Assembly (NCBI RefSeq): GCF_000952855.1
Contig: NZ_JSVU01000002.1
Coordinates: forward strand, 62,001-126,000
DNA: 64,000 nt
Direction: 5' to 3'
Source of the DNA: Aequorivita vladivostokensis
Lineage (GTDB): Bacteria; Bacteroidota; Bacteroidia; Flavobacteriales; Flavobacteriaceae
Each line of letters starts with the position of its first letter. The first letter of the stretch is position 1. A program made the translations under genes and the position numbers. Positions 24,923 through 34,369 of this stretch are shown in pieces. The notes under the pieces were generated by a model that was given only the letters and a program-made list of their open reading frames with translations, was not told the origin of the DNA and made no database searches.

Positions 24923-26137
24923 ATGAAACTACACCGAAACCTCGTATTCGCCACCATAGATTCCCTTCACTTGATTTTTAACGAAAACAAGCAAGCGGAC
25001 AAGGTGCTAAAAAATACCTTAAAGCGCGACAAGCGTTGGGGCGCCCGCGATCGTGCCTTTATAGCCGAAACCACCTACGACATTGTGCGCTGGAAACGGC
25101 TCTATGCCGAGATTGCCGAAGTGCGCGAACCCTTTGACCGTCCCAATCTTTTCAGGTTGTTCACGGTTTGGGCCACACTGAACGGAATTGCCATCCCAGA
25201 ATGGAAACAGTTTGAGGACACCCCAACCCGCCGCATAAAAGGAAAATTTGACGAACTCTCAAAAATCAGGAAATACCGAGAATCCATCCCCGATTGGTTG
25301 GATGAATTGGGACAAAAGGAACTGGGCAAAAAGTGGGACAAGGAAATTGCCGCGCTAAACCAACAGGCCGACGTGGTGCTACGAGTGAATACCTTAAAAA
25401 CCACGGTTGAAAACCTGCAAAATGAATTGGCCGACCTTGAAATAGAAACCGAAATTTTGAGCGGTTATCCCGATGCGTTGAAGCTGAAGGAGCGCGCAAA
25501 CGTGTTCACAACCGATGCCTTTAAGAATGGGCTGTTTGAAGTGCAGGATGCGTCTTCACAGAAAGTTGCGGAAATTCTCGACCCAAAACCCGGAATGCGC
25601 GTAATAGATGCATGTGCCGGAGCGGGCGGAAAAAGCCTTCACATTGCCACGATGATGGAGAACAAAGGCCAATTGATTGCCATGGACATTTATGAAAACA
25701 AGTTGAACGAACTGAAACGCCGCGCTCGCCGAAACGATATTTTCAATATTGAAACCCGCGTCATCGACTCCACGAAAGTGATAAAAAAGCTGATCGATAA
25801 AGCAGATAAGGTGTTGATCGATGCTCCTTGCTCCGGTCTGGGCGTTTTAAGAAGAAATCCGGATGCCAAGTGGAAATTGCAGCCTGAGTTTTTGGACAAT
25901 ATTCGCGCCACACAAAAAGAATTGCTGGACAGCTACTCCCGAATGGTAAAACCGGGAGGGCAATTGGTCTATGCCACATGCTCTATACTTCCTTCGGAAA
26001 ACGAATTGCAGGTAAAGGATTTCTTGGCCCGTGAAGCCGGAAAAGATTTCACACTGTTAAATGAGGAAAAAATAATGCCCAGCAAAAGCGGATTTGATGG
26101 ATTTTATATTTCTTTGCTGCAAAAAAAGAATCAATAA
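24923..26137 (+). CDS. rsmB: RsmB-family 16S rRNA (cytosine-C5) methyltransferase
   Basis: This 404-residue enzyme methylates a cytosine in 16S rRNA using S-adenosylmethionine. The SAM-binding motif is DACAGAGGKS (about 228-237). The two cysteines of the m5C methyltransferase family are present: Cys303 in DAPCSGLG and Cys353 in YATCSILPSEN, of which the second is the usual nucleophile. The N-terminal part is shorter than in E. coli RsmB and only partly resembles its NusB-like domain, so another Nop2/RsmB substrate position is possible. Confidence 0.87.
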   Translation: MKLHRNLVFATIDSLHLIFNENKQADKVLKNTLKRDKRWGARDRAFIAETTYDIVRWKRLYAEIAEVREPFDRPNLFRLFTVWATLNGIAIPEWKQFEDTPTRRIKGKFDELSKIRKYRESIPDWLDELGQKELGKKWDKEIAALNQQADVVLRVNTLKTTVENLQNELADLEIETEILSGYPDALKLKERANVFTTDAFKNGLFEVQDASSQKVAEILDPKPGMRVIDACAGAGGKSLHIATMMENKGQLIAMDIYENKLNELKRRARRNDIFNIETRVIDSTKVIKKLIDKADKVLIDAPCSGLGVLRRNPDAKWKLQPEFLDNIRATQKELLDSYSRMVKPGGQLVYATCSILPSENELQVKDFLAREAGKDFTLLNEEKIMPSKSGFDGFYISLLQKKNQ

Positions 26138-26163
26138 TAGTGATTGAATACAAATTTAGATTT

Positions 26164-27207
26164 ATGAAGAAATTATTTACCCTACTTTTTATAATCGGTT
26201 TACAGACCGTTTTTGCCCAACAGCCCTATTATAATGATGTGGATCTTACCTTGACCGGCCAAGATCTATATTTCGCCTTGCAACAAAAAATTGAAAATGC
26301 CAGTACAACCTTCAATTATGGTGATACACGGGATACGATGAAAATTACCGACGAAGATCCCGATAACAACAATAATGTCTTGCTGATCTACGGCTATGAT
26401 GACACGGGAAGTTGCACCACAGACCGAAGCCGTAATAAAAACGCTTTTGGTGGCGGAAACTGTGAATACAACCGCGAACACACTTTTGCCAGATCCAATG
26501 CCAATCCATCGATGGGAAATGTGGATAACGGAACCACCGGCATTGGCGCCGACCCACACAACCTGCGCCCCAGCGACCAGCAGATGAACAACAATCGCGG
26601 CAGTAAAAAGTTTGCAGCGGGCTCCGGCAATGCCGGTAACGTGGGCAGCGGTAACTGGTATCCCGGCGACGAATGGAAAGGCGACGTAGCGCGAATTATG
26701 ATGTATATGTACACCCGCTATGGCGACCGTTGCAAACCGTCCTTAAACGGCGTAGGCCCAGTGCAGGGCAGTACAGACATGCTGCAAGTATATCTGCAAT
26801 GGAATGCTGAAGATCCCGTAACCGATTTTGAAGACCAACGCAATCCTTATTTGGAACCTGTGTACGGCAACCGAAACCCATTTATTGACAACCCATATTT
26901 GGCAACCCTTATCTGGGGCGGCCCTGTGGCCGAAGACCGATGGGGCTTGGCTGGAACGGAAGACTTTATGGCAGAAAATATAAGCGTGTACCCCAATCCC
27001 ACTTCTGAAATTATTTGGGTAAGGGACAACACTTCGTTCCCCGTTGAAACCTATTCGGTTTATGATTTTTCGGGAAGAAGAATTCTTTTCAACACCTTCA
27101 ATGCTTCCGAAAAAAAAGTGGATGTTTCAAGTCTCAATGGTGGAATTTATCTTTTGGAACTCGCTTCTGCGGAAAAGAGAATTACCAAAAAAATCGTGGT
27201 TCAATAA
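26164..27207 (+). CDS. secreted endonuclease I family nuclease with T9SS sorting domain
   Basis: The ATG at 26164 starts a signal peptide (LFTLLFIIGLQTVFAQ) and a 347-residue protein. The catalytic domain (about 20-260) is of the endonuclease I/NucM type, with NREHTFARS (His-metal finger) and the DPHNLRPSDQQMNNNRGS block. The C-terminal 75 residues (SVYPNPTSEIIWV to KKIVVQ) form a type IX secretion sorting domain, so the enzyme is exported across the outer membrane, most likely to degrade extracellular DNA or RNA for nutrients or from biofilm. A start 24 bases earlier (GTG) is less likely. Confidence 0.92.
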   Translation: MKKLFTLLFIIGLQTVFAQQPYYNDVDLTLTGQDLYFALQQKIENASTTFNYGDTRDTMKITDEDPDNNNNVLLIYGYDDTGSCTTDRSRNKNAFGGGNCEYNREHTFARSNANPSMGNVDNGTTGIGADPHNLRPSDQQMNNNRGSKKFAAGSGNAGNVGSGNWYPGDEWKGDVARIMMYMYTRYGDRCKPSLNGVGPVQGSTDMLQVYLQWNAEDPVTDFEDQRNPYLEPVYGNRNPFIDNPYLATLIWGGPVAEDRWGLAGTEDFMAENISVYPNPTSEIIWVRDNTSFPVETYSVYDFSGRRILFNTFNASEKKVDVSSLNGGIYLLELASAEKRITKKIVVQ

Positions 27208-27225
27208 AGAAGTATAAGTATTCTG

Positions 27226-27253
27226 AAAGAGCGGGCAATTCCCGCTCTTTTTT
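27226..27253 (+). terminator. rho-independent terminator after endonuclease gene
   Basis: A perfect 10-base stem (AAAGAGCGGG/CCCGCTCTTT) with a 5-base loop and a T-run lies 18 bases after the stop codon. Confidence 0.9.
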
Positions 27254-27337
27254 ATTTAAAATAGGTCCATTCCAAAAAATGTTCAAAATTGATGATTATG
27301 CCATCTTTTCGACAAATGGAATATCCTTGAAAAACAT

Positions 27338-27345
27338 TACCTTTG
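27338..27345 (+). promoter_or_regulatory. -7 box TACCTTTG for purL
   Basis: An exact TAnnTTTG match lies 31 bases before the purL start codon, just after the upstream terminator. A -33 TTG at the proper distance is not clear. I see no PurR-type or riboswitch structure in the 30-base leader. Confidence 0.5.
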
Positions 27346-27376
27346 CACCTTCAAAAATGAACTAATATTCAAAAGG

Positions 27377-30300
27377 ATGATTCACTTTTTCGGAAACGTT
27401 GAAAATACTGTTTTTGCAGTCCAAGCCCACGGAACTATTTCAGAAGAAAACACTAAAAAGTTGGAGTGGCTTTTCGGCAACCAGCCTAAAATAAAGCAAT
27501 CCGTCCCGCACCCAAACGCGACGGATTTTTTTATTGGCCCCCGTGCCGCCATGGTTACGCCGTGGAGTACCAATGCCGTGGAAATAACCCAAAATATGGG
27601 CATTGACGGCGTCATCCGCATCGAGGAATTTCACAATAGTAAAGTTGAAAAGGAAACTTTGGACCCAATGCTTTCTCAAAAATACAAGCAGTTGGACCAA
27701 GATATTTTCAACATCCACAGTAAGCCGGAAGGGATTCTGAAGATTGATAATATTTCGGAATACAACCAAAAAGAAGGGCTCGCGCTGAATTCCGAAGAGG
27801 TTGAATATTTGGAAAACCTTTCAAAAAAATTGGGCAGAAAACTTACCGACAGCGAAGTTTTCGGCTTTAGCCAAGTGAACAGCGAGCATTGCCGCCACAA
27901 AATCTTCAACGGAACTTTTGAAATAGACGGCAAGGAAATGCCCTCTTCCCTTTTCAAATTAATAAAAAAGACTTCAGCTGAAAACCCGAATGATATTGTT
28001 TCGGCATACAAGGATAACGTGGCATTCGTAAAAGGCCCGAATGTGAAACAATGGGCCCCAAAAAGTGGCGACAAGCCTGATTGGTACGAGGAAAAAGATT
28101 TTGAAAGTGTGATTTCCCTAAAAGCGGAAACCCACAACTTCCCAACAACCGTGGAGCCCTTTAACGGCGCGGCAACCGGAAGCGGCGGGGAAATCCGCGA
28201 CCGCTTGGCTGGCGGTAAAGGTTCGTTGCCATTGGCGGGAACTGCGGTTTATATGACTTCATATTCACGTTTGGAAGAAAATAGGCCTTGGGAAAAAGCA
28301 ATGAAAGAGCGCGATTGGCTATACCAAACGCCTTTAGATATTTTGATAAAGGCTAGTAATGGGGCTTCTGATTTTGGAAATAAATTCGGACAACCCTTGA
28401 TTGCAGGTTCTGTACTTACGTTTGAACACGAAGAGGATGCTCGCCAATTAGGCTTCGATAAAGTTATCATGCTTGCCGGTGGAATCGGCTACGGAAAAGC
28501 CAGTCAAGCCATTAAGGGCAAACCGCAGGAAGGTGATAAAATTGTAGTCCTTGGAGGTGATAATTACCGAATCGGGATGGGTGGTGCCGCGGTTTCTTCT
28601 GCAGACACAGGCGAATTTAGTAGTGGAATCGAGTTGAACGCCATCCAACGAAGTAATCCAGAAATGCAAAAACGTGCCGCAAATGCAATTCGTGTTATGG
28701 TTGAAAGTGATGAAAACCCTATTGTTTCCATTCACGATCACGGCGCCGGTGGACACCTAAATTGCTTGAGCGAATTGGTGGAGGATACTGGCGGCAAAAT
28801 TGACTTGGACAAACTTCCTATTGGCGACCCTACCCTATCCGCAAAGGAAATTATGGGCAACGAAAGCCAAGAGCGCATGGGCTTGATTATTGGCGAAGAA
28901 AATATCCAAAAACTGAAGAAGGTTGCAGACCGCGAACGTTCGCCAATGTATGAAGTTGGAAAGGTTACCGGCGATCAACGTTTTTGTTTTGAAAACAAAA
29001 AAGGTGAAAAGCCTATGGATTTCGCTTTGGAAGATATGTTCGGCAGTTCGCCAAAAACCATAATGAAAGACAAAACCGTAAACAGGAATTACAAAAATCC
29101 TGATTACGAAGTTTCAAAACTAAAGGAATATGTTGCCCAGGTGCTTCAATTGGAAGCCGTGGCCTGTAAAGACTGGCTTATCAACAAAGTGGACCGTTGT
29201 GTTACGGGCCGTGTTGCAAAACAACAAACTGCTGGACCGCTACAGCTTCCGTTAAACAATTGCGGTGTAATGGCGTTGGATTATCACGGAAAAGAAGGTG
29301 TTGCCACAAGTATCGGGCATTCCCCATTAACTGCTTTGATTGATCCTGCTGCGGGTTCTCGAAATGCAATCACCGAATCTTTGACCAACATTGTTTGGGC
29401 TCCATTAAAAGATGGTTTGAAAAGTGTTTCGCTTTCAGCAAACTGGATGTGGCCTTGTAACAATGAAGGCGAAGACGCAAGATTATATGAAGCCGTAAAA
29501 GCAGTTTCAGATTTTTCAATAGATCTTGGAATCAACGTTCCCACAGGGAAAGATTCGCTTTCAATGAAGCAGAAATATAAGGATGGCGAAGTAATTTCTC
29601 CTGGAACCGTGATTATTTCGGCGGCGGGAAATTGTAATGATATTAAAAAAGTTGTGGAGCCCGTTCTTCAGAAATCCCGAAGCGTCGGGAGAGGAAGTAT
29701 TTATTATATAAATATTTCACAGGACGATTTTAAATTGGGCGGTTCTTCCTTTGGACAGATTTTAAATGCTATAGGAAATGATGCGCCAACGGTGAAAAGT
29801 GCAGAATATGTAAAAACGGTTTTCAACACGCTACAAGAATTGATTCGCGATGAAAAAATCCTTGCCGGACACGATGTTGCCTCAGGTGGATTGATTACCA
29901 CTTTGCTGGAAATGTGTTTCGCAGATGTGAATTTGGGAGCCAATTTAGATCTTTCAGGTTTGGGTGAAACTGATTTGGTGAAAGTATTATTTTCGGAAAA
30001 CTGTGGTGTTGTGATTCAAGCTTCGGAAGATGCTTCGGTTGAAAAAATGCTTTCTGACAATAAAATCGATTTCCAAAAGATTGGAACTGTTTCAGAAAGG
30101 GATTCCCTTTCAATAAAAAATAATAATAAAGAATTAGAATTTTCTATTTCTGAAATGCGCGATGTTTGGTATAAAACTTCCTATTTATTGGATAAAAACC
30201 AAAGTGGTGAAAAACTTGCTAAAGAACGTTTTGACAATTATAAAAATCAACCGCTGAAGTTTGAGTTTCCAAAGAATTTCACAGGCAAGTCCTCCCCCAG

Positions 30301-31072
30301 CCCCTCCAAAGGAGGGGAACGTCCAAAGGCTGCTGTTATTCGGGAAAAAGGAAGCAACAGCGAGCGCGAAATGGCTTATATGATGCACCTTGCAGGTTTT
30401 GATGTAAAGGATGTGCATATGACCGACCTAATTGAAGGTCGCGAAGATTTGGAAGATATAAAACTATTGGTGGCCGTTGGTGGTTTCAGTAACAGTGACG
30501 TTTTGGGAAGTGCTAAAGGTTGGGCTGGATCGTTTTTATACAATGAAAAGGCGAATACAGCTTTAAAGAATTTCTTTGCAAAGGAAGATACACTTTCCCT
30601 GGGCGTTTGCAACGGTTGCCAACTTTTTGTGGAGCTCGGTCTTTTAAATCCCGAAGATGATGAAAAGCCGAAAATGCTCCACAACGATACCGGCAAGTTT
30701 GAATGTGTATTTACTTCCGTGAAAATTCAAGAGAACAATTCTGTGATGCTTTCATCTTTAGAAGGAAGTACGTTGGGAATCTGGTCTGCACACGGTGAAG
30801 GAAAATTCAGCTTTCCAAAAGCGGAAAGCCACTATAACATTGTTGCAAAATACGGCTACGATGCGTTACCTGCAAACCCAAATAGAAGTGATTTCAACAC
30901 CGCAATGATGACTGATAAAACTGGTCGCCACTTAGTAATGATGCCGCATTTGGAACGTTCCACTTTCCCTTGGAATTGGGCGTATTACCCAAAAGACAGA
31001 AAAAATGATGAGGTTTCGCCTTGGGTGCAAGCATTGGTAAATGCACGAGAGTGGATTGAGAAAAATAAATAA
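27377..31072 (+). CDS. purL: phosphoribosylformylglycinamidine synthase, single-chain large type
   Basis: This 1231-residue enzyme makes FGAM from FGAR, ATP and glutamine in purine synthesis. Parts in order are a PurS-like N-terminal domain (about 1-140), linker, two AIR-synthase-type halves (about 165-960, with HNFPTTVEPFNGAATGSGGEIRD) and a class I glutaminase domain (about 985-1231) with LGVCNGCQ (nucleophile Cys1078). Two palindromic repeats have been read into the protein: SRSVGRG at 767-773 and a proline/serine/glycine stretch at 972-983 in the linker before the glutaminase. Both keep the frame and leave catalytic motifs whole, so the enzyme should be active. Confidence 0.96.
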   Translation: MIHFFGNVENTVFAVQAHGTISEENTKKLEWLFGNQPKIKQSVPHPNATDFFIGPRAAMVTPWSTNAVEITQNMGIDGVIRIEEFHNSKVEKETLDPMLSQKYKQLDQDIFNIHSKPEGILKIDNISEYNQKEGLALNSEEVEYLENLSKKLGRKLTDSEVFGFSQVNSEHCRHKIFNGTFEIDGKEMPSSLFKLIKKTSAENPNDIVSAYKDNVAFVKGPNVKQWAPKSGDKPDWYEEKDFESVISLKAETHNFPTTVEPFNGAATGSGGEIRDRLAGGKGSLPLAGTAVYMTSYSRLEENRPWEKAMKERDWLYQTPLDILIKASNGASDFGNKFGQPLIAGSVLTFEHEEDARQLGFDKVIMLAGGIGYGKASQAIKGKPQEGDKIVVLGGDNYRIGMGGAAVSSADTGEFSSGIELNAIQRSNPEMQKRAANAIRVMVESDENPIVSIHDHGAGGHLNCLSELVEDTGGKIDLDKLPIGDPTLSAKEIMGNESQERMGLIIGEENIQKLKKVADRERSPMYEVGKVTGDQRFCFENKKGEKPMDFALEDMFGSSPKTIMKDKTVNRNYKNPDYEVSKLKEYVAQVLQLEAVACKDWLINKVDRCVTGRVAKQQTAGPLQLPLNNCGVMALDYHGKEGVATSIGHSPLTALIDPAAGSRNAITESLTNIVWAPLKDGLKSVSLSANWMWPCNNEGEDARLYEAVKAVSDFSIDLGINVPTGKDSLSMKQKYKDGEVISPGTVIISAAGNCNDIKKVVEPVLQKSRSVGRGSIYYINISQDDFKLGGSSFGQILNAIGNDAPTVKSAEYVKTVFNTLQELIRDEKILAGHDVASGGLITTLLEMCFADVNLGANLDLSGLGETDLVKVLFSENCGVVIQASEDASVEKMLSDNKIDFQKIGTVSERDSLSIKNNNKELEFSISEMRDVWYKTSYLLDKNQSGEKLAKERFDNYKNQPLKFEFPKNFTGKSSPSPSKGGERPKAAVIREKGSNSEREMAYMMHLAGFDVKDVHMTDLIEGREDLEDIKLLVAVGGFSNSDVLGSAKGWAGSFLYNEKANTALKNFFAKEDTLSLGVCNGCQLFVELGLLNPEDDEKPKMLHNDTGKFECVFTSVKIQENNSVMLSSLEGSTLGIWSAHGEGKFSFPKAESHYNIVAKYGYDALPANPNRSDFNTAMMTDKTGRHLVMMPHLERSTFPWNWAYYPKDRKNDEVSPWVQALVNAREWIEKNK
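29675..29690. repeat. palindrome TCCCGA-AGCG-TCGGGA inside purL
   Basis: A perfect 6-base inverted repeat with a 4-base centre lies in-frame in purL and encodes SRSVGR (767-772). It resembles the palindrome at 45167 in having TCCCGA/TCGGGA ends, which suggests a related dispersed repeat. Confidence 0.6.
30291..30320. repeat. CCCCTCC-AAA-GGAGGGG repeat read in-frame in purL
   Basis: A perfect 7-base stem with AAA loop (30301-30317), preceded by a C-rich stretch, encodes the proline- and glycine-rich residues 972-981. The base content is unlike the surrounding gene. Similar CCCC-rich hairpins are common between genes in flavobacteria (from memory), so this looks like a repeat that entered a tolerant linker. 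Confidence 0.7.
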
Positions 31073-31117
31073 TCACTTTTTCTTTATATAATATTATAAT
31101 TTAAATGAAATAATTTT

Positions 31118-31148
31118 AAGGAATGGTCCATTGGGTCATTCCTTTTTC
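31118..31148 (+). terminator. terminator after purL
   Basis: The 8-base stem AAGGAATG/CATTCCTT with an 11-base loop is followed by a T-rich run. It lies 45 bases after the purL stop. Confidence 0.8.
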
Positions 31149-31204
31149 TTTTCAGAGAGAAACTGAAATAATTTTGTTATTTTCACTTCCTTAATAATTC
31201 TATC

Positions 31205-32989
31205 ATGAAAGACCCAAAAAGACTCTTCGACTTTCCATATTATCAGCTCGAACAATATCCGCAAAAAAAAGCGCTTGTAACCAAATACAACGGCAAATGG
31301 GTAGCAATCTCTACCCAAGAATATATTGATAGGGCCAACGCTTTAAGCCGTGGCCTGCTACGTATAGGCGTAAAGACCAACGATAAGATTGCCGTTATCT
31401 CCATGACCAACCGCACGGAGTGGAACATTTGCGATATTGGTATTATGCAGACAGGCGCACAAGGCGTACCTATTTATCCCACAATTTCTGAGGATGAGTA
31501 TGAGTATGTTTTAAACCATAGTGAAGCCATATACTGTTTAGCCTCCTGTAAGGAAGTTTATGAGAAGGTGCAGCAAATACGGAATAACGTCCCCTCGCTC
31601 AAGGAAGTTTACACTTTTGATGAAATTGAAGGGGCCAAAAACTGGCAGGAAATTTTAGACGAGGGCAAGGACCAAAGCAATCAGGATGAAGTGGAAAAAC
31701 GAATGGAATCCATTTCAGAAGACGATTTGGCTACCCTTATTTACACGTCGGGAACTACGGGAAAACCCAAAGGAGTTATGCTTTCGCATAAAAACATAGC
31801 TTCAAATTCAAAATATAGTGTGGAACGTTTGCCCTTAGATTTCGGAAAATCAAAGTCATTAAGTTTCTTGCCCGTTTGCCATATCTATGAGCGAATGATT
31901 CTCTATATGTACCAATACTGTGGGGTGAGCATCCATTTCGCAGAAAGTCTGGAAACTATTAGCGATAATTTAAAGGAAGTTAAACCTGAAGTGATGACTG
32001 CCGTTCCGCGTTTGCTGGAGAAGGTGTATGATAAAATCTATGCCAAGGGCGCCGAACTTACGGGAATAAAGAAAAAGCTTTTCTTTTGGGCAATAGAATT
32101 AGGGCTAAAATACGAACCCTATGGCCAAAATGGTTGGTGGTATGAAACCCAATTGAAACTCGCCAATAAATTGATTTTCAGCAAATGGCGCGAAGCCTTG
32201 GGTGGAAACCTAAAAGCCATCGCTTCCGGCAGTGCTGCACTGCAGCCGCGTTTGGCAAGGGTTTTCAATGCTGCACAAATACCGGTAATGGAGGGTTATG
32301 GATTGACCGAAACATCTCCGGTAGTATCTGTGAACGATATGCGCAACCACGGTTTCAAGATTGGCACCGTAGGCAAGCCGTTAAGGGATACTGAAGTAAA
32401 AATTGCCGAGGATGGCGAAATTTTAGTAAAAGGTCCGCAGGTAATGTGTGGTTATTACAAAAATCAGGAACAGACTGAGGAGGTACTGAAAAATGGTTAT
32501 TTCCACACAGGCGATATTGGCGAGGTTGATAGTGAAGGTTTTCTAAAAATTACGGACCGCAAGAAAGAAATGTTCAAGACTAGCGGCGGAAAATATGTGG
32601 CGCCACAACTCATTGAGAATGCTATGAAACAGTCCCGTTTTATAGACCAGATAATGGTTGTGGGCGAAGGTGAAAAAATGCCGGCTGCACTAATCCAGCC
32701 CGACTTCGAATTCATCAAGGAATGGGGAAGCAAAAAAGGAAGAAGCATTCCTTCCAATCCAGAAGAAATGGTAAAAAATCAGGCCGTGATTGACAGAATT
32801 CAAAAGGAAGTAGATTTCTACAACGAACGTTTTGGAAAGTGGGAAAAAGTGAAAAAGTTTGAATTGACCCCGGATGTTTGGAGTATCGAGGGCGGACAGC
32901 TAACTCCTACTATGAAAATGAAACGGAAGGTTATTAAAGAGCAGTATAAGGATTTGTATAATAAGATTTATGAGCACAACAATAAATAA
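31205..32989 (+). CDS. AMP-dependent long-chain acyl-CoA ligase
   Basis: This 594-residue adenylate-forming enzyme activates fatty acids to acyl-CoA. The phosphate loop is YTSGTTGKPKGVML (about 180-194); later come EGYGLTETSPVV, the TGDIGEVDSEGFLKITDRKKE motif and the C-terminal hinge and domain. Length and motifs match FadD15-type ligases of Bacteroidota and Actinobacteria. It stands alone on its strand but shortly before the MarR-controlled beta-oxidation operon, to which it would supply substrate. Confidence 0.92.
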   Translation: MKDPKRLFDFPYYQLEQYPQKKALVTKYNGKWVAISTQEYIDRANALSRGLLRIGVKTNDKIAVISMTNRTEWNICDIGIMQTGAQGVPIYPTISEDEYEYVLNHSEAIYCLASCKEVYEKVQQIRNNVPSLKEVYTFDEIEGAKNWQEILDEGKDQSNQDEVEKRMESISEDDLATLIYTSGTTGKPKGVMLSHKNIASNSKYSVERLPLDFGKSKSLSFLPVCHIYERMILYMYQYCGVSIHFAESLETISDNLKEVKPEVMTAVPRLLEKVYDKIYAKGAELTGIKKKLFFWAIELGLKYEPYGQNGWWYETQLKLANKLIFSKWREALGGNLKAIASGSAALQPRLARVFNAAQIPVMEGYGLTETSPVVSVNDMRNHGFKIGTVGKPLRDTEVKIAEDGEILVKGPQVMCGYYKNQEQTEEVLKNGYFHTGDIGEVDSEGFLKITDRKKEMFKTSGGKYVAPQLIENAMKQSRFIDQIMVVGEGEKMPAALIQPDFEFIKEWGSKKGRSIPSNPEEMVKNQAVIDRIQKEVDFYNERFGKWEKVKKFELTPDVWSIEGGQLTPTMKMKRKVIKEQYKDLYNKIYEHNNK

Positions 32990-33024
32990 TTTATTATTAT
33001 CTATATTGCCAAAAATCTTTAGGA

Positions 33025-34365
33025 ATGAATAAAATTACCGCAAAAATATTTCTTGCCTTTTTGTTGATTGTGAATTTGTCTTTTGTTAATGGCCAATGTT
33101 TGCCGGATGGAATATTTTTTAATACGCAACAACAAATTGATGATTTTCCTTCAGACTTTCCTGGATGTACTATTATTGAAGGTGATGTAGAATTAAATGG
33201 TTTCAGCGACATTACCAATTTAAATGGCCTCTCTCAAATTGAGGAAATTCAGGGAGATTTATGGATTCAAGAATCTGATAATTTAATTGATTTATCGGGG
33301 TTGGATAATCTGCATACTATTGGAGGTTTTTTGAAAATAGTAGGAAATGATGATTTGATTAATTTTCATGGTTTGGAAAACCTGTCTTCTTTAGGTGGCC
33401 AATTATATATAGAAAATAATATTAATCTCGAAAATATTTCAGCTTTAATTAATATTACTGAAATTAATATGGATTTGAGCATACTTGGTAATACTGTTTT
33501 GAATTCTTTAAACGGTCTAGAAAATCTTACAACTGTCTTTGGAAATGTTACTATCGAAAATTCCACATTTGAAAATCTTTATGGTTTAGAAAGTTTGGTT
33601 ACAATTGAAGGCAGGTTACTTATTTCGAGAAACGATTCTCTATTAAACCTCGTGGGTTTAAATAATCTGACTTCGGTTGGCTGGGAACTTTCAATTTCAG
33701 AAAACTCGGTATTGGAATCATTGATTGGCCTTGAATCGCTCACCACAATTGATGGATCTTGTAATATCAGTTTAAATTATAACTTAATAAGCATTAGCAG
33801 TTTGGCAAATCTTACTACCATAAATGGGGATTTTTATTTTGGAAGCAATTTTGCAATCCCGTCCTTAGCTGGTTTGGAAGGATTGATTTCCATAAACGGA
33901 TTTTTAAATTTGGTATCGAACTTCCAACTTACAAATATTGAAGCTCTCCGAAATATTAATGCTGCATCTATAACATTTCTTTATATCCAAAATAATACTC
34001 TGCTTTCAGAATGTGCTATAAAAAGTGTTTGTGATTTTTTAGATTTAAATACGTCAAACACCAATATCGTTCTTAATGCGATAGGGTGTTATACCCGACA
34101 AGAGGTAGAAGATGCCTGCGCCCTGGGCACCGAAGAAAACCAACTTGCGAAACTGAAAATATTCCCAAATCCTACAAATAATTCATTTGAAGTTTCGGGC
34201 TTACAAAATGGAGTTATTGAAATAATTGACAGCCAAGGCAGAACCGTAAAGCAGCTGGATTTGGGGGAAAATAGTTATTCCATCTCAGAATTATCTGCTG
34301 GAATTTATTTCATAAAAATAACTTCTGAAAAATCTTCCATCACAAAACAACTCATAAAAACATAA
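33025..34365 (+). CDS. secreted leucine-rich repeat (receptor-L-like) protein with T9SS sorting domain
   Basis: The 446-residue protein has a signal peptide (LAFLLIVNLSFVNGQ), about ten repeats of roughly 23 residues of the type L-x-GLENLTTIxGxLxIxxN (about 55-330), a cysteine pair region (SECAIKSVCDFL) and a C-terminal T9SS type A domain (LKIFPNPTNNSFEV to TKQLIKT). It is likely displayed at or released from the cell surface and binds protein or glycan. The gene is clearly more AT-rich than its neighbours (many AAT and ATT codons), which may mean recent acquisition. The SMR gene follows after 4 bases. Confidence 0.87.
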   Translation: MNKITAKIFLAFLLIVNLSFVNGQCLPDGIFFNTQQQIDDFPSDFPGCTIIEGDVELNGFSDITNLNGLSQIEEIQGDLWIQESDNLIDLSGLDNLHTIGGFLKIVGNDDLINFHGLENLSSLGGQLYIENNINLENISALINITEINMDLSILGNTVLNSLNGLENLTTVFGNVTIENSTFENLYGLESLVTIEGRLLISRNDSLLNLVGLNNLTSVGWELSISENSVLESLIGLESLTTIDGSCNISLNYNLISISSLANLTTINGDFYFGSNFAIPSLAGLEGLISINGFLNLVSNFQLTNIEALRNINAASITFLYIQNNTLLSECAIKSVCDFLDLNTSNTNIVLNAIGCYTRQEVEDACALGTEENQLAKLKIFPNPTNNSFEVSGLQNGVIEIIDSQGRTVKQLDLGENSYSISELSAGIYFIKITSEKSSITKQLIKT

Positions 34366-34369
34366 AAAG

